From Pirellulales bacterium (GTDB lineage: Bacteria > Planctomycetota > Planctomycetia > Pirellulales > JAEUIK01), in contig JAIBBZ010000033.1 in NCBI GenBank assembly GCA_019694435.1, positions 1-62,505 on the forward strand: DNA of 62,505 nt. The letters run 5' to 3'. A program made the position numbers and the translations under genes. Below, piece by piece: positions 7,483-16,895 of this stretch. Positions within the stretch are counted from its first letter, which is position 1. The number at the start of each line of letters is the position of its first letter. A model generated the notes under the pieces. That model saw nothing but the letters and a program-made list of their open reading frames with translations. It ran no database searches and was not told the origin of the DNA.

Positions 7483-9168
7483 ATGAATTGCGCGAATCGT
7501 TGCGTGCGCGGCGAGTTGAGCCCTATTCGAGCGCTGGGGGCAGTCGCGGTCTTGATCGGGGTACCGTGTCTTGCGCCGCTGCGCGCCGCGGAGCCGGTAG
7601 CGGCCGACCTCGTGCGCGCGGTGATCGATCAGGAAGCGGCCATCGATCGGGTTGCGAGCCTGCACTTGCGGCTCGAAGCGACGACCGTGCTCACGCCGGC
7701 CGGGCTGGAGGAGTTTTTTTGGCCGCCCGAGGAACCCCAGTTTCCGCAGATGCGTACGCAGCGGCGCCTCGGCGTGCGCTCAAAGCGGTCCAAGGAGTTT
7801 GCCTACGATCGCGCGCGGATCATGTGTCGGGAACAAGCGGAATTCTCCCGGCAAGAATCCGTGTGGGACGGTCAACGCTTCGTCGGGCACGTGCAGCAAT
7901 TCGATCGCGCGACCGACAAGCTGAGATTCGAACAATTCCAGTTGGCCCGCACGCGGGGCAAGTCGTTCGAATATCTCTGGCTCGACGTGGGCTGCTTTCG
8001 CACGGGCGCGCATCCGTTCTGGTGGTACCCCGACGAGCCACGCTGGACGACGGAAGTTCAGCGAGACTTGGCGGGGCTTCCGGAAGATTACGAGCTCGTG
8101 GGCCGCGAGCGGCTTGCCGGGCGCGACTGCTGGGTCGTGCTCAATCGTTGGCGAGGCAAGCAACTCCATATCGGCATCGACGACGGTCGCCTCCATGCCT
8201 GCACCGTTTTCGTCCGGCCGCGCGGAGTCGATCTGCAGCCTGACCACTATCGCGCTGCCAGCAACGGAGCAGCGGCCGATGGCCAAGCTTGGGCGCAATG
8301 GGTGAAATCGCTCGACGAGCACGAGCGATTTGAAGCTTCTCGGCGCTTGGCAATCGCGAGCTTCGATCAATGGACGCCCATGTTCCGATTCTCCATGGAC
8401 GATTATCGCGAGGTGGCGCCCGGGTTCTGGTTTCCCTTTGCGAACGTAGCGGAGAGCTACCTTTACGATCGACGCCAAGAGCCACCGTTGGTCGGACGCG
8501 TAACGACCACGAAGATCGTCGAGTTGGCGGTCAACCAGCCACTGGACGACGCCCGCTTTGCGCTCGAGCCGGTCGAGGGGGCCGAGGTCTACGATGCCAC
8601 CGGCGATTTGCCCCTGCGCTACAAATTCAAGCGCAGCTACTCGCCCGAGGAGTGGGCCGCGATCGTCGCCGAGCATCAGGCGCGCGATGCCCAGTGGAAG
8701 CGGATTGCTGCGGCCCAGCATGAACTGGTCGGTCAGGCCGCACCGGCATTGCCGCAATCGCACTGGCTCAATGGCCCGCCGCGCGACTGGGACGCACTAC
8801 GCGGCAAGGTGGTGCTGCTGGAGTTTTGGGGCACGTTTTGCGGGCCGTGCCGCAATGATTTTGGTCTGTTGAATCAGCTCCACGCTGGGGCCACCGACGG
8901 CCTTTATGCCGTCGTCGCAGTTCACACCGCGGACGACGATGTCGAGATGATTTCCAGTTTCCTGACGAAAGAGAAGCTCGCGTATCCCGTGTGCGTCGAT
9001 GCGCCGGCAGCGAAGGATTCAGGCGGCACATTCGGCGAGTTGTCTGCGGCGCTACGGGTACACGGCGTGCCGCATACCGTGGTCGTCGACCGTGACGGGC
9101 GGATCGCAGCCACCGGCATGCTGCACGAAGTGCTGCCCAAGTTTCACGAGCTGGTCGGCAAACAATAG
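7483..9168 (+). CDS. Secreted thioredoxin-fold (TlpA-like) protein with large unknown N-terminal domain
   Basis: The 561-aa protein has an N-terminal signal sequence ending near residue 36 (hydrophobic core ALGAVAVLIGVPCLAPL, then RAAEP). A region of nearly 400 residues that I do not recognise follows; it may be a lipoprotein-carrier-like or planctomycete beta-rich domain. The C-terminal 130 residues are a TlpA/AhpC-TSA thioredoxin domain with the redox pair C453-G-P-C456 in WGTFCGPC and the cis-proline segment HGVPHTVVVDRDG. It probably acts outside the cytoplasm as a thiol-disulfide reductase or redox-linked receptor. The start at ATG 7483 is chosen because the signal peptide begins there; the frame is open 105 bases further upstream. 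It stands alone, 126 bases after the phosphofructokinase. Confidence 0.75.
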   Translation: MNCANRCVRGELSPIRALGAVAVLIGVPCLAPLRAAEPVAADLVRAVIDQEAAIDRVASLHLRLEATTVLTPAGLEEFFWPPEEPQFPQMRTQRRLGVRSKRSKEFAYDRARIMCREQAEFSRQESVWDGQRFVGHVQQFDRATDKLRFEQFQLARTRGKSFEYLWLDVGCFRTGAHPFWWYPDEPRWTTEVQRDLAGLPEDYELVGRERLAGRDCWVVLNRWRGKQLHIGIDDGRLHACTVFVRPRGVDLQPDHYRAASNGAAADGQAWAQWVKSLDEHERFEASRRLAIASFDQWTPMFRFSMDDYREVAPGFWFPFANVAESYLYDRRQEPPLVGRVTTTKIVELAVNQPLDDARFALEPVEGAEVYDATGDLPLRYKFKRSYSPEEWAAIVAEHQARDAQWKRIAAAQHELVGQAAPALPQSHWLNGPPRDWDALRGKVVLLEFWGTFCGPCRNDFGLLNQLHAGATDGLYAVVAVHTADDDVEMISSFLTKEKLAYPVCVDAPAAKDSGGTFGELSAALRVHGVPHTVVVDRDGRIAATGMLHEVLPKFHELVGKQ

Positions 9169-9226
9169 CTATCCGCCGACGGGTCGCTCAGGCCGATGGC
9201 CCTTCAGGACACGGGCCGCTGGCCCC

Positions 9227-10216
9227 TCAGGAGGCCATTGCCGCCCGCACCGCGGCCAGCACGCGCCCGCTGGCTTCATCGTAGCTGCCTTTAACGAAGG
9301 CCCCGGCTGCCGCCTTGTGGCCGCCGCCGCCGAACTGCTCGGCCAGCTTGCTGCAATCGACTGCACAGCGGCTGCGAAAGCTGATTTTGAAACCGCCGGT
9401 TTGCTGCTCGACCAGGATCACGGCGACTTGCGTGCCCCCGACTTCGAGCGTCATGTTGACCACGTCTTCCGTGTCGGAGGGCAGCGCCCCCGTCGCTTGG
9501 AAGTCTTCGGCCAGCACCGCCGTGTGCACCAGCTGGCCGCCTTGCTCGGTTTGCGTCCGGGCCAGGATCCGCCCGATCAATTGCAGCCGGGCCAGCGTGT
9601 GCTGTTCGTAAAGATGGTGGTAGATGCGCGCGGGCACGGCCCCGGCGTCGATCAGCCGGCCGCCGAAGCGCATCGTGTCGCCGGTCGTCGAGCCGAAGCG
9701 GAACCAGCCGGTGTCCGTCGCAATGGCTGCAAACAGGGGCGCGGCGATGGCGGCCGAAAGTTTGACGCCGAGCTGATCGGCCGCCTCGACGACGAGTCTC
9801 CCGGTCGCTTCGGCCGAGGTGTTCTTGAACGGCTCGGCCCCCAGGTCGTCTTCGCTGACGTGGTGGTCGAGCACGATCTTGCGCGCCGATGTTGCGCGCA
9901 CCACTTGGCCCATGTCGCCCAATTGGGCCCAGGCGCTCGTGTCGAGCACCATCAGCACGTCGAAACCCGAGGCGAGCTGGTCGGCTTGCACGTCGACGCC
10001 CAGTGCCTCGATCCGCTTGTCGGGGTCGATGAATTGCAGGTTGGGCGGCGTCTTGTGGCCGTTCACGATGCGGACCTGCTTGCCGAGCGCCTCGAGCACG
10101 CCGGCCATGCCCAACTCGCTGCCCAGACAATCGCAATCGGGGCGAATGTGGCTGGTCAGCAGGAACCGCTGATTCTGCTGAACGATTTCGACAAACCGCG
10201 GCCAGTTGATGCTCAT
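9227..10216 (-). CDS. DHH/DHHA1 phosphoesterase, NrnA-like oligoribonuclease / pAp phosphatase
   Basis: This family degrades short RNA oligonucleotides (nanoRNA) and/or 3'-phosphoadenosine 5'-phosphate, or in some members cyclic dinucleotide products. The 329-aa protein has the catalytic metal motifs of the DHH domain: SHIRPDCD (residues 22-29, with H23, D27 and D29), VLDTS (D92) and LDHH (116-119). It also has the DHHA1 substrate motif GGGGH (296-300) followed by KAAAG. The ATG at 10216 is the only sensible start. ribF lies 63 bases upstream on the same strand and may be co-transcribed. In many bacteria nrnA neighbours rbfA-truB-ribF, which agrees with this arrangement, although rbfA and truB are not adjacent here. 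Confidence 0.88.
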   Translation of the reverse strand: MSINWPRFVEIVQQNQRFLLTSHIRPDCDCLGSELGMAGVLEALGKQVRIVNGHKTPPNLQFIDPDKRIEALGVDVQADQLASGFDVLMVLDTSAWAQLGDMGQVVRATSARKIVLDHHVSEDDLGAEPFKNTSAEATGRLVVEAADQLGVKLSAAIAAPLFAAIATDTGWFRFGSTTGDTMRFGGRLIDAGAVPARIYHHLYEQHTLARLQLIGRILARTQTEQGGQLVHTAVLAEDFQATGALPSDTEDVVNMTLEVGGTQVAVILVEQQTGGFKISFRSRCAVDCSKLAEQFGGGGHKAAAGAFVKGSYDEASGRVLAAVRAAMAS

Positions 10217-10279
10217 GAAGAAGTGCAGTGCAAACGGGGTCTGGGACGGGAGGAGGAACGAAGTGCGGACTTGCCCAGC

Positions 10280-11293
10280 TTAACTCGCCCGGCCGGTCGA
10301 CTGCAGGTAGTCGACCGCCATTTCCCGGGCCGCGGCGACGTCGCGACGTAACTGGGCGAGCAGTTCGTCCACTCCCGAGAATCGCTGAATGTCGCGCAGC
10401 CGCCCGAGGAAGTCAACCTCCAATGGTTGCCCATAGAGCGGGCCTTCCCAATCGATCAGATGGACCTCGACTTTCACGGCTTGCTCGCCAAACGTCGGGT
10501 TTGGGCCGAGGTTGATCGCCGCGGGCCAGGGTACTCCGCCGGCATGTGCCAGGCCCGCGTAGACGCCCAATTTTGGCAACAGCGTGTCGATGGCCTCGAT
10601 ATTGGCGGTCGGGAATCCGAGCTTGGCCCCCCGCCCCGCCCCGTGCCGCACCATGCCGCGAACGCGGTAGGGACGAGTCAGCATTTGCGCGGCGGCGGCC
10701 ACATCCCCTTCGACGATCAAGCTGCGGACGCGCGAACTCGACACAAATGCTCCGCCGCTGACGATGGGTTCGACGACCTCCAGCACGATCCCATCTTGTT
10801 CGCAGTAGCCGCGGAGCACGTCGATCGTGCCGCCGCGATCGAGTCCGAAAAAAAAGTTCGGCCCCTCGACGATGGCCCGGGCCGCGAGTCGATCGCGCAG
10901 GATACGGCCAAAGAACTCCTGGGCCGTGAGCTTCAACAAGGCCTCGTCGGTCGGATACGCGATCACCGCGTCGACGCCAAGCTCAAAGAGCAATTGGGCC
11001 TTGCGGTCGGTCCAGGTCAACGGAGGCGGGGCCTCGCTCGGTCGCAACAAACGCACCGGGTGCGGGTCGAACGTGAACACCACGGCAGGGCCCTTCACGG
11101 CCCTGGCCTGCGCAATCAGCCGCGAAACGATCCGCGCATGGCCCAGGTGGACGCCGTCGAAATTGCCGATTGTCACGGCTCCGTGGCGCAGCTGTTCGGG
11201 CAGATTGTGGAAATCGCGGATCAGCTTCACGGGTCGTTGCCGAACGTTCCGGCTGGCGGGCCCGCCGGGAACTTCCCAGGTAGTATTCACCAT
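10280..11293 (-). CDS. ribF: Bifunctional riboflavin kinase / FMN adenylyltransferase
   Basis: RibF phosphorylates riboflavin to FMN and adenylylates it to FAD. The N-terminal nucleotidyltransferase domain shows GNFDGVHLGH (residues 43-52), whose H-x-G-H is the catalytic motif, and TFDPHPVRLL. The C-terminal riboflavin kinase domain shows GRGAKLGFPTANI and the acidic VEVHLIDWEG strand. The ATG at 11293 gives 337 aa. A GTG at 11230 (protein starting KLIRDFHNLPEQLR) matches the usual family start better, but neither has a clear Shine-Dalgarno site. The gene is divergent from the Ppx/GppA gene and followed by the NrnA-like gene. Confidence 0.95.
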   Translation of the reverse strand: MVNTTWEVPGGPASRNVRQRPVKLIRDFHNLPEQLRHGAVTIGNFDGVHLGHARIVSRLIAQARAVKGPAVVFTFDPHPVRLLRPSEAPPPLTWTDRKAQLLFELGVDAVIAYPTDEALLKLTAQEFFGRILRDRLAARAIVEGPNFFFGLDRGGTIDVLRGYCEQDGIVLEVVEPIVSGGAFVSSSRVRSLIVEGDVAAAAQMLTRPYRVRGMVRHGAGRGAKLGFPTANIEAIDTLLPKLGVYAGLAHAGGVPWPAAINLGPNPTFGEQAVKVEVHLIDWEGPLYGQPLEVDFLGRLRDIQRFSGVDELLAQLRRDVAAAREMAVDYLQSTGRAS

Positions 11294-11519
11294 ATGTTAG
11301 GGCCGGCACGGCGGTCCGACGAGCGCCCTACGGCCAGCAAGGCTGCGTCAACGCGACCCGGCCCTCGCGGGATCTCTGCGATTGTGTGAATCGTGTCGAT
11401 CAAGGGCGAACGAGCCACGGGAGGCCGCGGCGCGCAAGCTCAGTTCTATGCTATCCTTACAGGATGTTACGCCCCCGCGAACTGGCATCCGGCCCGAGGT
11501 ATCGGCCGGTCTACCGCGA

Positions 11520-13139
11520 ATGATGATGCAACGTCGCCAGTTTGTGATCTCGCCCGAGCTGGTCCAACGGATCGCAGCCATCGACGTCGGCACCAATAGC
11601 ATTCGGCTCATCATTGCCGAACCTTTGGCCGACGGCACCTACCGTGTTCTCGACGACGAACGCGAGAACACCCGCTTGGGCCGCAACCTGGGCAGCACCG
11701 GCAAACTCGATCCCGAGGCCGCGCAACGCTCGCTCGACACGTTGCGCCGAATGCGGCAAATCACCGAAGGCTACCAGGTGCAGATGATGCGAATCATCGG
11801 CACCAGCGCCCTGCGCGAAGCCAGCGACGGCGAGGAATTTTGCCGAAAGGTGCGCGAGGAAATCGGCCTGAACATCGAAGTGATCTCGTCGGAGGAAGAG
11901 GCCCAATTGGCCTTTTTCGGCGTGGCCCGACATTTCGATCTCTCGAACAAGAACGTCGCCGTGGCCGACATTGGCGGGGGCAGCACCGAAATCGTCCTGG
12001 CGTTGGGGCCGCTGGTTGAAAAGACCTACGCCACGCGGTTGGGCGCCGTGCGCCTGAGCGAGGCGCACGGCGGCGGCCAGACCTGGACCGACGAGCAATT
12101 TGCCGAGCTCACGCGGTCGATCGACACGACCCTCGAAAAGACGCTCAAGAAGCCCGTGCTGTGGCCACACTTGCTGGTTGGCTCCGGCGGAACGTTCACC
12201 AGCCTGGCAGCGATGATCATGGCTGCCCGCGGCAAGCAGGCCCTGCCGGTGCGCGGCTACCAGGTTTCCCGGGCCGAGGTGCGGCACCTGCTCGATGCAC
12301 TGCGCAAGATGACGCCCAAGGTGCGGCGCTGCGTGCCTGGCCTCAGTCCGGAGCGGGCGGACATCATCGTCGCCGGATTGTCCGTAATCGATCGGCTGAT
12401 GAAGTACCTGAAGCTCAACCTGCTGCAGGTGCATGCGGGCGGTGTGCGCGACGGCCTGCTGTTGACGATGGTCGACCGTTCGCTCGGGCCGCCGACCGAC
12501 GATCCACACGACCGCTGGGCCGCGGCCGAACGATTCGCCACGGCGTGCGGCACCGATTTGAATCACGCTCGGCACGTGGCGCGGCTGGCCGGTCAACTGC
12601 ACGAGCAGCTGGCCCCGCATTTCGGCTTGGAGCCAGCCGACCGGCCGCTGTTGGAGATCGCCGCGCTGCTGCAAGACGTCGGCTACGTCATCAACTACGA
12701 CCAGCACCACAAGCACAGCTATCAACTGATTCTCAATAGCCGCTTGAGCGGGCTACGGCCCGGTGAGATTGAGCTGATCGCCAACCTGGCCCGGTATCAC
12801 CGCGGCGCGCGGCCCAAGAAAAAACACGAGCAGTTCGGGCAGTTTCTACCGGCGGAGCGCAAGCGGATTCGCAAGTTGGTGGCCATCTTGCGGCTCGCCG
12901 GCGGCTTCGATCGTACGCACAGTCAGCAAGTCGAGTCGGTCACGGTAGTCGTGCACCCCGGCCGCGTCGAACTGCTTGCCCACAGCCGGCAGTCTCCGGA
13001 AGTCGATCTTTGGGGTGCGCGTCGGCGCACCGAGTTGTTTGAGCGCTACTTCGAGGTGCCGATCGACATCAACTGGGCCGGTGCGTCCACGGCCACTAAC
13101 GGCACCGCCGCCGAACTCACGGCACCGGCCGCGCCCTGA
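11520..13139 (+). CDS. Ppx/GppA exopolyphosphatase-family protein with degenerate HD domain
   Basis: This family hydrolyses inorganic polyphosphate and/or pppGpp and so links phosphate storage to the stringent response. The actin-like ATPase fold shows [16 protein letters not shown] (residues 19-34), [13 protein letters not shown] and the phosphate-binding DIGGGSTE (150-157). A C-terminal HD-like domain spans roughly 330-480, with the H-H-K-H-S-Y motif. The canonical His of its central His-Asp pair is replaced: the sequence is LLQDVGY with Q385-D386. Three consecutive ATGs (11520, 11523, 11526) begin the protein; the frame is open upstream but lacks similarity there. It is divergent from ribF. 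Confidence 0.9.
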   Translation: MMMQRRQFVISPELVQRIAAIDVGTNSIRLIIAEPLADGTYRVLDDERENTRLGRNLGSTGKLDPEAAQRSLDTLRRMRQITEGYQVQMMRIIGTSALREASDGEEFCRKVREEIGLNIEVISSEEEAQLAFFGVARHFDLSNKNVAVADIGGGSTEIVLALGPLVEKTYATRLGAVRLSEAHGGGQTWTDEQFAELTRSIDTTLEKTLKKPVLWPHLLVGSGGTFTSLAAMIMAARGKQALPVRGYQVSRAEVRHLLDALRKMTPKVRRCVPGLSPERADIIVAGLSVIDRLMKYLKLNLLQVHAGGVRDGLLLTMVDRSLGPPTDDPHDRWAAAERFATACGTDLNHARHVARLAGQLHEQLAPHFGLEPADRPLLEIAALLQDVGYVINYDQHHKHSYQLILNSRLSGLRPGEIELIANLARYHRGARPKKKHEQFGQFLPAERKRIRKLVAILRLAGGFDRTHSQQVESVTVVVHPGRVELLAHSRQSPEVDLWGARRRTELFERYFEVPIDINWAGASTATNGTAAELTAPAAP

Positions 13140-13182
13140 GCGGCGCGTCGTCGCCCTCGGGGCGGCTGAGGACGCAGAGCGC

Positions 13183-13605
13183 ATGAAATCGCTGACGCGG
13201 TACCTGACCTTCTCGACGCCGAAGCGCATGGCGTTCGTCAATATCACGCCCGAGGTCACGGCCCTCGTCAGGGACAGCGGCGTGCAAGAGGGGCTATGCC
13301 TGGTCAACGCGATGCACATTACCGCCAGCGTGTTCATCAACGATGACGAGCCCGGCTTGCTCGACGACTATCAACGCTGGCTCGAGCAACTGGCGCCTTT
13401 CGACCCCTCGCCGCAGCGCTATCGCCATAATCGCACGGGCGAAGACAACGGCGATGCCCACCACAAGCGCCAGATTATGGGGCGCGAAGTCGTGGTGGCC
13501 ATCACCGAGGGCCGGCTCGATTTCGGCCCCTGGGAGCAGATCTTCTACGGCGAGTTCGACGGCCGGCGTCCCAAGCGGGTGCTGGTCAAAGTGATCGGCG
13601 AGTAG
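13183..13605 (+). CDS. YjbQ / UPF0047 secondary thiamine-phosphate synthase-type protein
   Basis: This is a small (140 aa) compact protein of the widespread UPF0047/YjbQ family, some members of which show weak thiamine-phosphate synthase activity; the true role is unsettled. Family signatures seen are [28 protein letters not shown] and [21 protein letters not shown], followed by [13 protein letters not shown] at the C-terminus. The conserved His and Glu cluster (H-I-T, N-D-D-E, H-H) is complete. The ATG at 13183 fits the family start. The frame is open into the previous gene, but that part has no similarity. It follows the Ppx/GppA gene by 43 bases. Confidence 0.93.
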   Translation: MKSLTRYLTFSTPKRMAFVNITPEVTALVRDSGVQEGLCLVNAMHITASVFINDDEPGLLDDYQRWLEQLAPFDPSPQRYRHNRTGEDNGDAHHKRQIMGREVVVAITEGRLDFGPWEQIFYGEFDGRRPKRVLVKVIGE

Positions 13606-13771
13606 CCGCGCCATGCGTCAAACGCTGGCAGTCGCAGCTAGCGGGTCGCACGATCGTCAGAATCGCTATAGTTTCGCGCGCTGGCCGGCCGATCGAGGAA
13701 ACGGTGCTGTCGCGCGCGGATGATTCCGGGCCGCGGCACGATGGGGCACGAACTACGGACGCCAGATTGCC

Positions 13772-14698
13772 ATGTGGTGTCGGCATTGCCAGCAAGATGT
13801 GCCCGGCGTTTCCGCGGCCGACGTGGGCACGTGTTGTTTGCGCTGCGGCGAGCCGCTGGAAAAACCCTGGCCGCAGCGGCAGATCGACGAGGCGCTCGAG
13901 CTCGACGACCTCGTCCTCACCGCCGCGACCGAGCCGGAAAGGGCCGCTGCGCCACCGTTGGTCGCGGAGCTCGACGCCGTCGAGGCGCCGGCCGCGACGT
14001 GCGCAAGACCCCTGTCCGAGACGCGCGAAGCCAGCGCAGCAAAGTCCGACTTTTCCTTCGCGGCCGCCGCACCGCTCGACGCGTGGGCCATCGAAGCGAA
14101 GCTGCGCGAGGCGGAAAGGCTCCTGGGGGTCGGACCGCTCGCACCAGGACCAGAGGCCGGGGCCGGTCAAGAGCTAACCTTGGCCCGGCTGCTCGATGGC
14201 CTGCGCTTCGATCCGCCGCACCGCGCCGCCGTGCAGACCGCGGCGTCTGACACGGCACTCGCCAAGACGGGCCGCGGCCCAGCGCCGCTGCGCCGGGCGG
14301 TTCTGATGTGGCTCTCCGTCGGGCTGGGCTTGGCGGCATTTGCCTGCGGCGGCAGCCTGCTTGCTTTTGCCTATCTCGAGCATCGGTCCGACCTGTGGGA
14401 ACTCGGCGTGCCGATGACCCTGACCGGTCAGGTGGGGCTGTTGTTCGCGCTCGGGCTGCAATTGGAGCGCATCTGGATGGAGAACCGAGAAACGGTTGGC
14501 AAGCTGGCCGACGTCGACCGTCAGTTGGAAGACCTGCAACAAACGACGCACCTGATCGGCGGACCCTACTTCACAGCCACCGAGGCCTTCTATCAACATC
14601 TCAGCGCCGGGGCCAACCCGCAGACGCTGTTGACCGACGTCAAGACGCAACTCGACTTGTTGGCCGTGCATCTGGCGCGGCCGCGCAGCGGGCGCTGA
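13772..14698 (+). CDS. Zinc-ribbon protein with two transmembrane helices, unknown function
   Basis: I do not recognise a named family. The 308-aa protein begins with a zinc-ribbon-like pair, C3-x-x-C6 and C22-x-x-C25. An acidic, Ala-rich linker of about 145 residues follows, then two hydrophobic segments (about 177-201 and 210-230). A short coiled-coil segment follows (about 235-258), and the C-terminal region is soluble and helical. The layout suggests an inner-membrane protein with both ends in the cytoplasm, in which the metal ribbon may sense or bind a partner. The ATG at 13772 begins the ribbon directly. The upstream -10-like TATAGT (13667-13672) has no good -35. The neighbours give no functional hint. 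Confidence 0.6.
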   Translation: MWCRHCQQDVPGVSAADVGTCCLRCGEPLEKPWPQRQIDEALELDDLVLTAATEPERAAAPPLVAELDAVEAPAATCARPLSETREASAAKSDFSFAAAAPLDAWAIEAKLREAERLLGVGPLAPGPEAGAGQELTLARLLDGLRFDPPHRAAVQTAASDTALAKTGRGPAPLRRAVLMWLSVGLGLAAFACGGSLLAFAYLEHRSDLWELGVPMTLTGQVGLLFALGLQLERIWMENRETVGKLADVDRQLEDLQQTTHLIGGPYFTATEAFYQHLSAGANPQTLLTDVKTQLDLLAVHLARPRSGR

Positions 14699-14716
14699 CT
14701 CTCCTCTGGCGCTAAG

Positions 14717-15817
14717 TCAGATGTCGATTCCCGGGTCGGCGGCCGCATTCGAGGCGGGAGGCGACGCCGGTGCGGCCCGCCCGGCAGGCTGGACGCGCTT
14801 TGCGGGGGCCGGCTGTTCGGCGGCTTGTTTATCTGCGGCCGCTTTGTCGGGCTCTGTCGCCGCAAACAGCGTGTGGAGCGAATCGGCACGGCCGCCATTG
14901 GCGAGCGCCCTTGCGATCTCCTCGTGCGCCGCTGCTTTATTTCCCGAGAAATAGAGCTGCCATCCCAGCAATAGCGCCAGGTCCGCATTGTCGGGGCTGG
15001 CAATCGTGGCCTGGCGCAGCCGTTCGGTATGCTGGGTCAGGTCGTCGCCTTGATCGAGATACAACGCCTGCAGGCGGAACCGCGATTTGACGAAATCAGG
15101 GTCGAGCCTCAAGCCTTGCTCGAGCGAGTCGGCGGCCGCCTCGAACTTACCCACCGCAATCAAGGCCTGGGCCCTGCGTAGGTAGCCAAGCGCTTGCGCC
15201 GGCGCGGCTTCGATCGCCTTGCGATAACGCAATTGCGCTTCGCCGTAGCGCCCTTGCGCGAATTGCTTGTCGCCAAACTCGATGTATCGCGCGGCCAGCT
15301 CATTGCGCCGGTCGTTGAGGTCAGTCAGGTCGTTGGCGACGTCGACTGGATCAGAAGCGCCGGAGTCGCTGACGACCGCGCTGGGCAGCATCGCCTGGTA
15401 GCTCGTCCAGTTGTTCGAGTATCCGTAGTTGTAGGGGTAGCCGTAACCGCCGGTGCCATAGCCGTAGGGGTAATAGCCGTACGGGTTGTAGCCGTAAGAC
15501 AGCCCGTTGTTCAGGTAGCCGTAACCGATCGCAATGCCAGGTCGGTTACTCCACATCATGGGCGGGCAATTCGGCACGTTGCCGTTGCCCGTGCCATTGC
15601 CACCGTTGCCGTTGTCGTTGCTCGGGGGCGTCGTCTCAGCGGGCGACTTCGTCGCCGTGTTCGGCATGCCCCGCGGTGAGAAGGGATTGTGCACCTCGGC
15701 CTGACGCATGCCGGGAACGCTACGGCCTTGTGCCCAGGCCCAGCCGACGGTCAATCCGAGATTGGCCAACGCGGCCAGCGCGCAGACGCGCAGGCCGAAC
15801 GAGTGCGCGGAATGCAT
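14717..15817 (-). CDS. Exported TPR protein with Tyr/Gly-rich segment
   Basis: The 366-aa protein has a signal peptide (residues 1-30, cleavage near AWA-QG). A low-complexity Asn/Gly stretch follows (around 70-85). Next is a segment at about 103-140 made almost wholly of Tyr, Gly, Asn and Pro in a YGYNPYGYYPYGYG-like pattern. After that come at least three tetratricopeptide repeats (about 185-310, with motifs such as A-R-Y-I-E-F-G-D-K-Q-F-A-Q-G-R-Y-G-E-A and A-L-G-Y-L-R-R-A-Q-A-L). The C-terminus is a charged Ala/Pro tail. TPR domains mediate protein contacts; the YG segment is probably adhesive or disordered and surface-exposed. The exact role is unknown. Confidence 0.75.
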   Translation of the reverse strand: MHSAHSFGLRVCALAALANLGLTVGWAWAQGRSVPGMRQAEVHNPFSPRGMPNTATKSPAETTPPSNDNGNGGNGTGNGNVPNCPPMMWSNRPGIAIGYGYLNNGLSYGYNPYGYYPYGYGTGGYGYPYNYGYSNNWTSYQAMLPSAVVSDSGASDPVDVANDLTDLNDRRNELAARYIEFGDKQFAQGRYGEAQLRYRKAIEAAPAQALGYLRRAQALIAVGKFEAAADSLEQGLRLDPDFVKSRFRLQALYLDQGDDLTQHTERLRQATIASPDNADLALLLGWQLYFSGNKAAAHEEIARALANGGRADSLHTLFAATEPDKAAADKQAAEQPAPAKRVQPAGRAAPASPPASNAAADPGIDI

Positions 15818-15957
15818 AAACCCCTTTCCTGCGGCCTCCAGCCGCTCGTGACCCTTACCGGATTATTCCGTCGCGCCCTGGTCGCAGCAAGCGAGAATCG
15901 CAGCGTTCCGTCGCAAACACGTCCGCCCGGGCTCGACGCCCGGGATCGTTCGAGAAC

Positions 15958-16779
15958 TTAGACCATGCTGGCCTGGCCCAGCAGCTTGCGAAGCGCGGTA
16001 ATCGCCACTTCGCCAAACTGCCGGGGCGGCACCTGCCAGATCTGCGGGTTCATCAGTTCGATCGAAACGTAGCCTTCGTAGCCAAGTTCGCGGAACAGGT
16101 TGAGGATCGGCTCCAGCACAAAATCCCCCTCGCCCGGGAGGATACGATCTTCGTCCTTGGCCAGTTCGCGGGGTAACCCGGCCAGATCGCAAAGCTGCAC
16201 ATGGAACAGGTTGTCGGTGGTCAGGTAGGCCAGATCGTCAGGCTTGCTGGGTCCGCAGTAGTAGTGGAAGACGTCGAAGCAGATCCCCAGATTCGGGTGC
16301 CCCACCTCGGCGACCATAGCCGCGGCGGTCAGCAGATTGTTGGCAAACGTGGCCTCGGCCCTGAACTCCAACGCGATCCGCACCTCTTTGTCCGCCGCCA
16401 GGGTCGCGGCCTGCCCCAGCGACAGGCTCGCGCGTTCCAGGTCGGTGTGGCTCAGCGGGCCGGTAATATCGCCCGCGACGATCAGCGTCTGCACGCCGAG
16501 CTGCCGGCAGATTTCGAGCCGGCGGGAAAAGTGCTCCCAGTGCTCGGCCCGGGCAGCGCCTTGGGTGATCAGCAGCCCGCCCTGAAAGCTGGCGACCGGG
16601 GCCACGAGTTCGTGGCGTTCCAGCAGACGGCGAACGTCGTCGACGCTGTGCGTGGCCAGGTAGTTCTCAAGCTTGCCGAGCCACAGCTCGATGGCGTTCA
16701 CTTTGCCCGCCGCGTATTCTTCGAGGTCGCTCTCGAAGGGCGCGTTCAGCGAACAGACCTGAGCCAATGCAGGCTTCAT
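15958..16779 (-). CDS. Sugar phosphate isomerase/epimerase family protein (xylose-isomerase-like TIM barrel)
   Basis: This AP-endonuclease-2/xylose-isomerase-like TIM barrel usually isomerises or epimerises sugars, inositols or keto acids with a divalent metal. The metal-binding strands are visible: IALEFRAE, NLGICFDVFHYY, FHVQLCDLAG and YVSIELMNP. The ATG at 16779 (protein MKPALAQVCSLNAPFE, 273 aa) is chosen because barrel strand 1 starts there; the longer open frame upstream has no similarity. TTAGAAT about 45-60 bases upstream could be a -10. The substrate cannot be deduced; the neighbours are a serine hydrolase and a TPR protein. Confidence 0.82.
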   Translation of the reverse strand: MKPALAQVCSLNAPFESDLEEYAAGKVNAIELWLGKLENYLATHSVDDVRRLLERHELVAPVASFQGGLLITQGAARAEHWEHFSRRLEICRQLGVQTLIVAGDITGPLSHTDLERASLSLGQAATLAADKEVRIALEFRAEATFANNLLTAAAMVAEVGHPNLGICFDVFHYYCGPSKPDDLAYLTTDNLFHVQLCDLAGLPRELAKDEDRILPGEGDFVLEPILNLFRELGYEGYVSIELMNPQIWQVPPRQFGEVAITALRKLLGQASMV

Positions 16780-16895
16780 CGATGCGTGGCGACCCTGCAC
16801 ACGTGAGATAAGGTCAAGCGAACTCACCGATTCTAAGGTGGCGCCGCGCGGAAAGGCAGTCCCCCCCGAAAACTCATGGCGAAACCAATCGCAGC

